Source: Galeruca laticollis
Taxonomy: Eukaryota; Arthropoda; Insecta; Coleoptera; Chrysomelidae
Direction: 5' to 3'
DNA length: 64,000 nt
NCBI GenBank assembly: GCA_963921935.1
Contig: OY998180.1
Coordinates: 57,986,551-58,050,550 of the forward strand
This document shows, in pieces, positions 43,175 through 53,669 of this stretch (position 1 is its first letter; each line of letters begins with the position of its first letter). The position numbers were made by a program, and so were the translations under genes. The notes beneath the pieces were generated by a model. That model was not told the DNA's origin and searched no databases. It saw only the letters and a list, made by a program, of their open reading frames with translations.

Positions 43175-43552
43175 ATAACCAAGAAAAGGTGTACAACTTG
43201 GGAGCAAGGATGTTAATTGAAACATGAGAAAACACAAACAACGGATTTCAACAAGATAACCAAACGCACATTTGCGCCTTCAAATGGAAGATCCCGAGTT
43301 TTCAAGACAACAACCAACAGAGACACGGAGGCGTCTATAGCTCTCCTGTCTAAACCTTCTGACCCTGGAAGGTTTAGACAGGAGAGCTATAGACGCCTCC
43401 GTGTCTCTGTTGGTTGTTGTCTTGAAAACTCGGGATCTTCCATTTAAAGGCGCAAATGTGCGTTTGGTTATCTTGTTGAAATCCGTTGTTTGAGTTTTCT
43501 CATGTTTCAATTAACATCCTTGCTCCCAAGTTGTACACCTTTTCTTGGTTAT

Positions 43553-43599
43553 GCCGTACCGATGAAGGCTAATGAGCCAGAAACATGCATGTCTACGGT
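43553..43599 (+). ncRNA. Minimal hammerhead ribozyme candidate in PLE end
   Basis: Stem I gccgta (43553-43558) pairs with tacggt (43594-43599). The core is CCGATGA (consensus CUGAUGA, with U4 to C). Stem II is ggct/agcc with loop aatg. Then GAAA (43580-43583), a very short palindromic stem III (acatgcatgt) and a GTC cleavage triplet ending at 43593. All positions except U4, and one unpaired A after stem II, fit a type I hammerhead. Short palindromic stem III is characteristic of PLE hammerheads, which may work as dimers. Confidence 0.6.
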
Positions 43600-43693
43600 T
43601 ACCACTCATTCTCTGTAACCTCTTTTGCGTGATATGCCCGCTAATTCTGTTTTTGTTTTATATTCCACGCGTTATTCTTTAATCTTTTCATTG

Positions 43694-43695
<2 letters not shown>

Positions 43696-43779
<84 letters not shown>
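43696..43779. repeat. (TA)n microsatellite
   Basis: 84 bp of TA repeat closing the PLE block on its right side. Confidence 0.95.
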
Positions 43780-43782
<3 letters not shown>

Positions 43783-43794
43783 GGTGTACCCCTC

Positions 43795-43831
43795 GTAAAT
43801 ATCCCTAAATAAAATTGTATAACAAACTGAA
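43795..43831. repeat. Right copy of 37-bp direct repeat around the PLE block
   Basis: Identical to 36323-36359. To its right the sequence continues acaattctactatatggctg, presumably the pre-insertion continuation of the left flank. Confidence 0.75.
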
Positions 43832-45035
43832 CAATTCTACTATATGGCTGGACGGATAATTAGACACAAAAAAATAATATCGTTTTCCCCAAAACAAAAT
43901 AAAAAAGGTTTTCAGATTCAAAACGTACGGCTTGGAAAATCTAGATCTAACGATTCACCACGCAAAATCGGCGACTGGGTTTTTACGATCGGTCGACGGA
44001 AGATGAGCTCTGATTGGCTATCTCTGATTCCAGCACACATTCCAGCACTGATTCGAGCGAAAATCACTGAAACGCGCTGTCAAAAACGCGTGCTGCCGTA
44101 TATCGAAAACCGCTGGAAGACCCGTACTGCTGCTCTGCCTCGTTTTTTCTTGTATTTATCACGGGGTCCCTGGGATGGGTTGTTATACCATTTCAGCACA
44201 CGTTGATGCTTTTTCGATGTGTCACCTAACTCGTCCTTGTTTCTCTATGTTTTGTGTTTTTGGTTGTTGAAGGTTATCTTTAATTGCTGCTCTAATTTCT
44301 CTATAATAATTGCATAATTCGTCTGTATTTTATGATGTTCATAAACATCGGTGTTTTGGTATGCGTGACAAAATTGGGACTTATTGTTTATTGTTTTCAT
44401 AATTACTTGTTTGATTTTCAACTGCCTACAATAATAGAAAACTGGGTCGCTTTTAACATTTGTACCGTGTTTTTTGGTTTGAAATGTATTTGATTATAAT
44501 TTTTATTTATAGGGTGTTCTTAAATTCCTTGTCATATTTGTGCTCATTACAGAAGTAAACTTATACGTTGCCGGATTTAATTGTAGATCAATATTAATTG
44601 TAAAATGCATCGTTCTAACACGAGAACGAGTTAGAAAAAGCATTTAATTATTTTAATTCGAGAGGTTGTAACATATCAATTTAATTAATCCGATCTATTT
44701 GTTGAACATTTTATTGTAATGCTGGGAATTGTTCTAGTTTTCAGTTTGAAAGAGGTTAAAACCTCTATTTTTTTGAGATTTGGCAACGTGAAAATATGTC
44801 GACCGAACACTTGAATTGCTTTTTTGTATCAATAAAAATGGTTTTACTGTTTTTACGTTTGTTTTCAAATTAGAAACGAACTCTTTGTGTGAATACACAC
44901 AGTATAAATGAAAAAAACGCTTTCGATAATAATCATAAAATCGAATTCTAATGAAAATACCTATTAATTTAGAATAAAAGTAATATTCTAATAAGTACTA
45001 AATAAAAAAAAGAGCTTCTTAATTCTTCAATGCAT
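43832..45035. other. Unassigned stretch
   Basis: The plus frame at 43844-44206 (120 residues) shows no domain. Minus-strand 44345-44215 gives DELCNYYREIRAAIKDNLQ, which looks protein-like but I could not name it. The rest is AT-rich without structure. Confidence 0.35.
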
Positions 45036-45039
45036 TTAA

Positions 45040-45800
45040 ATCAAATGTTCGAATAAACCTCCGTTTTTAGCTAAATAGTAACCGAGCGGCTATAAAATTC
45101 TTGACGAACATGGGTGAGTATTTGAGGTGTTATCTCCATACAGGCTTAGATAATTTTTTCCCTAAGTTTGAAATTTTCATTTTATTGCTAATGGATAATT
45201 ATGCGATGCACAACCTTCATGTTGGTACCAAATATCATTGAAGTTGACACCTAATTGTATGAAGGCAGGAGTAATTTGGTTTTGGTCCGGTTAAATTGCC
45301 GTCAATAAAAAAGGTCCAATTAGATTTTCACCTAATATTCCAACCTAAGCATTCAACTTTTGGGGATATTGAATTCTACTATTATAGTGTTTGTGTAGGT
45401 TTGTCCTGGACCAATATCGCATAACGGATGAATTATGTGTACCGTGTATGGGAAAAGTCCATTCATCTGCGAACAAAATATTTTTTGAAAAGTTTGCATC
45501 CAATTGTATTTTTTCTATAACTATTTCACAAAATTTCATTCTACGAAATTGCTCGTCTGGAAATATTTCATCGCTCTTTTTCAGTTTAAAACTACGGTAA
45601 CCATTTTTTTAATACAGTCCGAATAGTTTTCGGATCAACGGCAAAATCCTTGGCTAAATAAGTGGACAACTGTAGAGTATTATTTTTCACACTTGTATAG
45701 ATTAAAATATCTCTTTCTTCTTTTTCGGGTCGTATTTGACGATTTTGTATGCGAGGTCCATGTTTTGTAGGAGTGACACATCCATGTGCACCAACATTTG
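45040..45800 (-). pseudogene. Mariner/Tc1-superfamily transposase remnant
   Basis: Minus-strand pieces: HGPRIQNRQIRPEKEERDIL and LSTYLAKDFAVDPKTIRTVL (second HTH), MKFCEIVIEKIQLDANF, then NILFADEWTFPIHG with the first catalytic Asp, SVMRYWSRTNLHKHY, IQYPQKLNAWVGILGENLIG, and DIWYQHEGCASHNY, the second-Asp block with Asp replaced by Glu. The final acidic block is missing. The family is different from the others in the window (longer block between the first and second acidic residues). Confidence 0.7.
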
Positions 45801-45999
45801 TTTATAACCGTTCTCACTTGTTATTTCTTAATTGGTTGGGTATTTTCGACTATAGCCGATAAGAAGTACCGCCCTCGAGAAGCACACGCGCGATTCATAT
45901 TCGTGTATTCTAATATCCTTATTTCAACTGTAATAATCTGCGCTAATTTTAGATTGTCTATCTCACCATACCTCTCCCTAACACACTGGTAATGGTGTG

Positions 46000-47150
46000 T
46001 GTCTCTTACATTTTCCCGTCGATTATGAGGTGATTATTGTTTTACATTTGAATTAATTGAGGAATTATATTCTGATATTCTTAAAAAAGAATATTTCATG
46101 GGCACTTATACTTTCAACTTGTAGATTGAAAATGAAGCGAGGGTATAGATAAAACTAGAAGAATTACGGCTGTAGACGAAAACGTTTTTTCAGGAGCGTA
46201 GGAATTACATACGGTAATCGTTCACAATTGAATAATTGCCATTTCATAATATGTATAGTATTCAATTATTAAGTTGCAACAATAAAATATTTCAGAATCT
46301 AGCCAATTCAATGTCAATATTGTCGATTTATTGTTTTTCATATTATAACCATTAAAATTATCAAATTTCCAACCTATTTTTAGATTCTTTATAATGATTG
46401 GAGTGATATTTGAAAAACAATTTACCAGTTTCTGCAACGATACTTCTTTCTAACACATTGTCGCTTATGGACTTACCAAAGAATATTCCTAGTACTGTAT
46501 ACTGTTGTTGTCTCCGGCTCATTAGTATAGAACAAGTAACGATTGCTTCTTCTAGGATACATTGTCATTCGTGATTAATTTTAATGTCCCAGTACAATAA
46601 GTAAATGAAAATAAAAATAAATGTGTCGCTAGCAGATTACAAGAACCTTAATTATAAGTTACGAATGATAAAGCATAATTATAAATTATAGTTAGATAAA
46701 AAAAACAAGAAATACCGCAACTACTAAATTAGATCTCTATGGACCATAATAGTGCATGCTACCAACGAAATAAGTCAACAGCGCTTGAGCTCAGGCGCAT
46801 GCGCAAAACATGAAAGGCACTAATAAACGCTTAACAATATGTAAAAGTACCTTAAGAACGTAATAAGAATAGGAAAGTGAAATTGAAAAATAAATATGAT
46901 CGGCACCTATGCAAAAAAAGAAAAAAACTTTCGTGGAAATGACTCCTGCGTATTGGCCTACGCAATCACCAATTATTTAATGCAGGGGAATCTTTCAATC
47001 CAATTGAGTAATTTTACAACTATAATTAGAACTTTATTATGCAACGCGTGAACAAAGAATGAATTTTTAGATAATACAAAGTTTTTATAATTTTCCTGTT
47101 TTACAAATAGTTATCGTTTTATTTACATGGTGTCAGCTCTTTCTTCCTAT
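46000..47150. other. Unassigned; may include an LTR of the env-bearing element
   Basis: No coding sequence. If 47160-47620 is the end of env on the minus strand, an LTR should begin near 47155 and run to lower coordinates; 46740-46830 and 46920-46980 are GC-richer, as LTR cores are. The opposite end could not be placed. Confidence 0.35.
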
Positions 47151-47159
47151 GTAATTCCC

Positions 47160-47620
47160 CCCCTCTAAGACGAGAGCATAACGGAGTGTTGTCCGAGTTT
47201 CGGTTTTTCTGTTGGATTCTCTTGTCTTAGGGTTTCTTCTTTGCTTTGGACTTCTGCCCTACTTTGTTTTCTGCCGCATTGCTGTTGCGATGTCTTGATT
47301 TTCCTCTTGAAGATCCATCACAGTATTAGTAAGATGGTAATAACGGAGGACAAGCCGCCGAAAATTCGTGGGTAGTGGTTAGATGTTGAAATTCTTAATG
47401 ATATAAGTTGTTTTGATATTTTGCTGGTTTTGTCCAGATTAATTTTTTCTCTTTTTTGGGTGCTTCGTACTCCGGCATGATTTCTAATTTTTCTCTGTTT
47501 AGCTTTGGGAGAAATAATGGTTTTCCTTGTTGAATTCTGACGTCTTTGATAAATTTTTTTGTGTTGACTTCTATTTGACATGATTTCTCTTCCACAATCC
47601 ACAAAGGAGTCCTTTTTTAT
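47160..47620 (-). pseudogene. Second endogenous Env C-terminal fragment
   Basis: Minus strand. KDVRIQQGKPLFLPKLNRE corresponds to IRKGKSIILPKLDLK in the Env at 13 kb, and a hydrophobic stretch (FGGLSSVITILLILW) followed by basic residues matches its transmembrane segment and tail. Frames are shifted between the two parts. A run of purines near 47155-47170 (minus) could be the polypurine tract. Only the membrane-proximal end survives. Confidence 0.5.
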
Positions 47621-48416
47621 TAACTAACCGCTGAATAAATTAATTTAAAATGACAACCAAAACCTTAACTTTTAAAATAAAAGTTTTAAGTAACATAACC
47701 AAGCACTTACGCTTATTATAAGGGGTTTCTTGTTCAATGTAACCAAAAAATATAAATACATCAGAATCACCACTTGTGTTGGATCTTACACAGTCCCATA
47801 GTATACACCCAGAAATCAAAATATACCTAGGATGAATGTATGTTGTCCAATATGGCGACTTATAAACGTGGAAATTATACAGCTCCCTTGAAACAGGTTG
47901 ACGTCCGATAAACCAAAAATATCTATCTTCTCTCAAACTATGATTAACGAACTTGTAATTTAATGATCTTTAAAATAAATCCCATGCACAAATGATATTA
48001 AAAATCAATTGTTTTAAAACCATATAAGTAAGTGCAGCGCACCTTGTTCTACCATTAAGTCACCATTAAAACTGCCATTTCACTACTGTTGAAAACCTGT
48101 GGTACTACCAATTGTTCTCGCTAGGTTGCTACAAATTAGTTCCTAGACTGAGTAGAATAATTATAATTATTTAGTATCTTGAATCGAAGTGGCAATAAAG
48201 GTACCAAAATTATATTTTAATATCAGTGTAAACTACACGTCTAACACAAATTTTTTGTACGGTATGTCGTATTAGAAAAATTTCGATAGAATAATGACCA
48301 GTTTTTTTCTTCTTTTTAATAATAATGGAAACGTTTAATAAACATACTATTAGTAATCAATTTCTCACCAATGAAAACAGATAATAATAGTAAGATTACG
48401 AATTTAACTTTTCTGT
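47621..48416. other. Unassigned stretch
   Basis: No recognisable coding or repeat content on either strand; the 98-residue minus frame at 47640-47936 has no domain I can name. Confidence 0.35.
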
Positions 48417-49366
48417 ATGGAATTACTGTCAGTTGAGAAATCTAAAACGTCACTGTCTTATGTGGCCAGAGTGTTGGGAGTTTCAAGATGTAATGTTCAA
48501 AGATCTGTAAAACGGTTTCCTGAATTTGGTGAATTTACAAGAAATCATTGTGACTGAAAAAAATCTACTAGTGAGCGAGATAATCGCTTTACAACGCTAA
48601 ATGTTTTGAGGGACAGAAAAGTTACTTCTGTGCAAATGAAAAACAGATTAGAGAACGTAAGGCAAGTTCCAGTAAGTCACAGAACAATAGCCGGTTTTTT
48701 TATTTTAGACTGCATACCAGAAGACCTGCAACCGGTATAGAGTTATGGAGAAACCATCAAAGTGAACGCTAGCGAACATGAAAATTGGGGTAACGATGAA
48801 TGGAGCAATATCCTTTCCACGGATGAATCAAGTTTTGTTTTAGAACACCGGATGGACGTGAAAGAAGTTACTGGAGAACTGGTGAACGTTTCTTTAAAAA
48901 CTATTTTTCTCCTATGTAAGTTATGGAGGCGTTTCGGTGGTGGTGTAGGGTGGCGGAAGTTTTGAAGCTTGGACGGACTTGGTTATAACTAACAGGGGAG
49001 CAATGACAGCCGATATGTAGAAAAACGAAGTTTTAGAGACACATATTATTCCTTTCATTAAAGACGATTTAATGCTGATGTATTATAATGACCGACAGCA
49101 TATTGTGAGAATTGTACGTGAGTATTTAGCCGAAGTTGAAATCCCAGTTGTAAATTGGCCTGCTCTTAGCCCAGACCTAAACTCAATTGAGCATCTTTGT
49201 GACGCTCTTGGGAGGAAAATACTATTCCGTATATAAACTCCTGCAAATTTACAGCAGCTTAGTGACGTTCTAATTCAAGAATGGAATCAAATCGACCAGG
49301 CTTACATTCAAAAATTAATTGAGGGTATGCCAAGACGAATTGCTTCTGTTACTCGTGCGCGGTGAG
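48417..49366 (+). pseudogene. Tc1-family transposase, second lineage, broken
   Basis: Starts MELLSVEKSKTSLSYVARVL (HTH). A TGA falls where a Gly is usual before KKSTSERDNRFTTLNVLRD; VTSVQMKNRLENVRQVPVSH is the second HTH. The first catalytic Asp is in NILSTDESSFVLEH. LTNRGAMTADM and VLETHIIPFIKDD follow, then MYYNDRQHIVRIV, where the usual M-H-D-N-A-R-P-H has Tyr in place of Asp. WPALSPDLNSIEHLCDALG keeps the third acidic residue, and the end is LIEGMPRRIASVTRAR then TGA. It covers the full family length with several shifts. No inverted repeats found. Confidence 0.8.
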
Positions 49367-51600
49367 GAAACACTTCCTATTAAGTCTTTTATGTTTTTCA
49401 CTTGTTTTCAGTTCCGTTTCATTATGTTCGGTGTTAAATTAAATTTGTACATTTATTGTTATTACCCTAGGAAAAATGTAACGTTTTTCTCAAATCCTTT
49501 ACCTCTTAGAAAAAGTAAGGTATTTCAATAAATAAAAGAAGAAATTGTGAAGGAACAATGTGCCTTGATAATAAGGTGGAACATTTCTTACACTCCACAT
49601 GTAGTACTAAAGTTAGAGTAAAAACTTACAGCGAAAAAGAATCGAACAAAAACAGGAATATTCAACTGATAGCGCTCAAATTCTAATCTTGTATTCTTTT
49701 ATGTACGTGAAATATTTTAGAAAGAAAATAATATTTACTGGGTGTTCGGGTTTCTATGTCACAGAGTATATGTAAATATTTTTTTAAGAAAGAAACATGT
49801 CATTATTTGATATGCTTGGATGAGTAAATGGCACATGAATTCCTGTCGAGTAAAAATTATATAACGTCTTCCAAAGTTTTGTTAGCGTACTTGAGTTTTT
49901 TAGGAGCCGACTTGCTCCAATAGTGAATCTGTCTGTTAGTATTCAAAAACTTTCTTGATGGCCTTTGAAACACCGCATCTGCGTTTGACAGTCTTCGTTA
50001 TTTTTTATGTTATATGTATGGCATAACGTGTGTTGTGAAATGGTTTCATGGAGGCAATTTTACGACGTATTCCGGCGCACGCGGGAGAGGTTGAAAGAAA
50101 TACTGAACTTTTTTATGAAACGATTTGAATCGAGTGTATTTTTTGCCGATAACAGGAACTGGAGAAGCAGTTTATTTTTATAACTGCATATACATGATGT
50201 TTGAGGAAAAAGTAAAATAACAGTAACAAACCAATAGGGTCATGGTGGCATTCCGTCTAATTATATTATATTAAAAATAGTACACTCCAACCATAAAGTT
50301 TGGAAAGCGCAATGACCTCCGCCTATACCGATATAGGTCTTGCACAGTGACGTGGACGTTTTTTTTGGAGGGGTCAAAAATAGCATTGTTACATTTTCCT
50401 GAACTACGTTTGGACGTGGGAAGCGTTGTAATTACAAGCAAGTTTCAACACCACTCATGAAGTATTGATTATGGCGCGTTTCCATTTTTTTGTGGGTGGT
50501 TCGCCAGTAGCCATATCTCCCACATAAACTTAACAATTTCGGATAAAATAAACAAAATTCCATAACACAAACCAGATTAAAGAGCAAAACTAAAAAAATT
50601 TTATAAACAAAATAAATTCATTAAATTAACTAAAGTAAGAAAAAACTCCATAACAAAAATAAACCGAATACTCACAACTGTAACAAGTAACAAAAATAAA
50701 TTAATGTATATATATTGAACTATAATTTTAATTCTCAAAATAAATCTAATTCGATACTTATTATTAATCCATAAATTCTTATATCGATTTTAATTTCAAT
50801 CTATTGTAAAACTATTAGATAAAAAACTTTGAATGTGCAAGTGTAGTGCGCTAGGTCATTTAGTCAAAATAGAAAATTGAAAGTTTCATCTGGGATGAAT
50901 ATAAAAAAAATGTTGATGGTTGCTAAGCGGGAATCGACAGGGGTTGCTGATTTTTTTTATTGAAAAGAAGAGAAGAAAATTGATAGAGGTTTCTAAAGAG
51001 ATTTTTTAAACAGAAAAATTCAGAATAATCAAATAAGTTTATAATAAGAAACTAAAGAAAGAAGATAAATTGTGATCTATAAGCAAAGCTGTAGAAGAAA
51101 TCATTCTTAAATATGAATGAAATCAATTATCACTTGAGAGTATAATGACAATGGTGGAGACTATACATTAAACAGAGAAGAGAAAAAGTATTTGATTATA
51201 ATACAAATAAAAATAATAAAACATTACTCACTGGAAACACAGAAAAGCAGTCTTCAGTATCCAGAAAGAACATAGAACTGAATTTTGGTTCAGTTAATTA
51301 TTAAACAATTAAATAAAGAAACATCGACGAAAAATCCAGTGCATAATTACAAACTGTAAGATAAATTTATAAAAACTAAATTTATATCATTTCGATATTT
51401 TTCACAAACGAACTGTCAAATTTATAAACATAACCTTTTTATCTGATCGGACTAGTGTAAATTCAAATGGTAATTTGTTGATATATTTCACATAAAATTC
51501 AACGACCAGATGAAAAGTTACTTAACAAATTTTAGATAAGAATATTTTAACAAATTTTACTGAATAGATTTATAACTAATATAAACAAAAAAGAGAAAGA
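49367..51600. other. Unassigned stretch
   Basis: No recognisable genes. 50280-50520 is GC-richer and on the minus strand gives short protein-like segments I could not identify. 50540-51590 is very AT-rich. Confidence 0.35.
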
Positions 51601-51603
51601 ACT

Positions 51604-53148
51604 TCTCGATAATTTCAATAATATAATTTCTCATAACCTCTAAATCTTATTCAGTAAGATGGTTAAACGCATTGGCTAAGGTATTTACTAGTAGTACAGA
51701 GACATATTGAATGTTCTTTAGATCTATTTAAAAAATTATTTGATTAATAATAAGTATTAGTTAATGTAAATATTTCTTTTTCTTATTAATTATACGATAT
51801 CTCAATTATTTTGAAGTTTAAATTTAAATATAAACGTATCCTCACTGACGATAATTTCCTACCAATCATTTCAATAATATAATTCCTCATAACCTCTAAA
51901 TCTTATTCAGTAAGATAGTTAAACCCATTGGCTAAGGTATTTACTAGTAGTACAGAGACATATTGAGTGTTTTTTAGATCTATTTAAAAAATAATTGGAT
52001 TAATAATAAGTATTAGTTAATGTAAATATCTCTTATTCTTATTAATTAGACGATATCTCGATTATTTTGAAGTCTAAATTTAAATATAAACGTATCCTCA
52101 CTGACGATAATTCCCTACAAATCATTTCAATAATATAATTTCTCATAACCTCTAAATCTTATTCAGTAAGATGGTTAAACCCATTGGCTAAGGTATTTAC
52201 TAGTAGTACAGAGACATATTGAGTGTTCTTGAGATCTATTTAAAAAATTATTGGATTAATAATAAGTATTAGTTAATGTAAATATTTCTTTTTCTTATTA
52301 ATTATACTATATCTCAATTATTTTGAAGTTTAAATTTAAATATAAACGTATCCTCACTGACGATAATTCCCTACAAATCATTTCATTAATATAATTCCTC
52401 ATAACCTCTAAATCTTATTCAGTAAGATAGTTAAACCCATTGGCTAAGGTATTTACTAGTAGTACAGAGACATATTGAGTGTTCTTTAGATCTATTCAAA
52501 AAATAATTGGATTCATAATAAGTATTAGTTAATGTAAATATTTCTTTTTCTTATTAATTAGACGATATCTCGATTATTTTGAAGTCTAAATTTAAATATA
52601 AACGTATCCTCACTGACGATAATTCCCTACAAATCATTTCAATAATATAATCTCTCATAACCTCTAAATCTTATTCAGTAAGATAGTTAAACCCATTGGC
52701 TAAGGTATTTACTAGTAGTACAGAGACATATTGAGTGTTCTTGAGATCTATTTAAAAAATTATTGGATTAATAATAAGTATTAGTTAATGTAAATATTTC
52801 TTTTTCTTATTAATTATACTATATTTCAATTATTTTGAAGTTTAAATTCAAATATAAACGTATCCTCACTGACGATAATTCCCTACAAATCATTTCAATA
52901 ATATAATTTCTCATAACCTCTAAATCTTATTCAGTAAGATAGTTAAACCCATTGGCTAAGGTATTTACTAGTAGTACAGAGACATATTGAGTGTGCTTTA
53001 GATCTATTTAAAAAATTATTGGATTAATAATAAGTATTAGTTAATGTAAATATTTCTTTTTCTTATTAACTATACGATATCTCAATTATTTTGAAGTCTA
53101 AATTTAAATATAAACGTATCCTCACTCACGATAATTCCCTACAAATAA
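51604..53148. repeat. Satellite array, ~255-bp unit, about 6 copies
   Basis: Head-to-tail copies; the landmark ataacctctaaatcttattc recurs at about 51634, 51889, 52145, 52400, 52656 and 52912. Other conserved points: cccattggctaaggtattta, ctagtagtacagagacatat, cgtatcctcactgacgataa. Identity is high (about 95% by eye), and alternate copies share variants (gacgatatctcg versus actatatctcaa), suggesting a higher-order dimer. The repeats are unrelated to the 332-bp array. Confidence 0.9.
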
Positions 53149-53396
53149 TTAAGAGTTTAATCTTTAGGACTGAAGTTAGCTGGCCTTTTACTTTTTTAAA
53201 CTAAACCGATATTCATCTATTACTTCAATAATTTCATCTGGCGCTAAACAACTAATTTATAATAATATAAACGTAATGAATAATGAAAATTATAAATAAA
53301 TAAAAATAAAATATCATAACAATTGACGAACCAACGTGTGGAAAATAGAATTGAGTAATTATCAAATTCATACATTGATTATTAATAATACATTTC

Positions 53397-53400
<4 letters not shown>

Positions 53401-53450
<50 letters not shown>
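53401..53450. repeat. (TA)n microsatellite
   Basis: 50 bp of pure TA at the start of the second copy of the dispersed repeat. Confidence 0.95.
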
Positions 53451-53455
<5 letters not shown>

Positions 53456-53669
53456 TGTATTGGTGTATTGGTTTCTGTATTCTTTTATTTTAATATAATT
53501 TATAATTTGATTATACCAATTGTAGTTTTATTTTCAATATTAATTTATTTATGAAAAAAAAATAATTTCTTATTATTGCCCAGACTATTATTCAATTTTG
53601 CTAGCTCTAGATGAGTTTTTTTACTGTTTTCTAGCCACGATTATATTGATTATTATTAGAAACATATCA

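Larger units (their letters stand above)
43073..43654. repeat. Inverted repeat with 287-bp arms and 8-bp loop (PLE ends)
   Basis: Arms 43073-43359 and 43368-43654 are almost perfectly complementary (a handful of mismatches by eye); the loop is tgaccctg. Each arm contains the motif aaccaagaaaaggtgtacaa and a hammerhead-like sequence, also found at the ends of the PLEs at 59.1 and 61.5 kb. It is therefore a head-to-head pair of PLE terminal segments. It is bracketed by (TA)n tracts on both sides. The two mirror-image 76-residue frames inside are a by-product of the symmetry. Confidence 0.9.

Noticed and set aside
43217..43510. Two 76-residue frames with almost the same protein on opposite strands
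   Set aside because: They are the mirror images of one sequence in the 287-bp inverted repeat, not two genes.
43844..44206. 120-residue plus-strand frame
   Set aside because: Basic, no domain recognised; not enough to call a gene.
44215..44345. Minus-strand protein-like segment DELCNYYREIRAAIKDN
   Set aside because: Reads like a helical protein or LINE fragment, but no family could be named and the frame is short and broken.
51604..53148. Second regular array as CRISPR or coding repeat
   Set aside because: 255-bp contiguous monomers without spacers or open frame; satellite.
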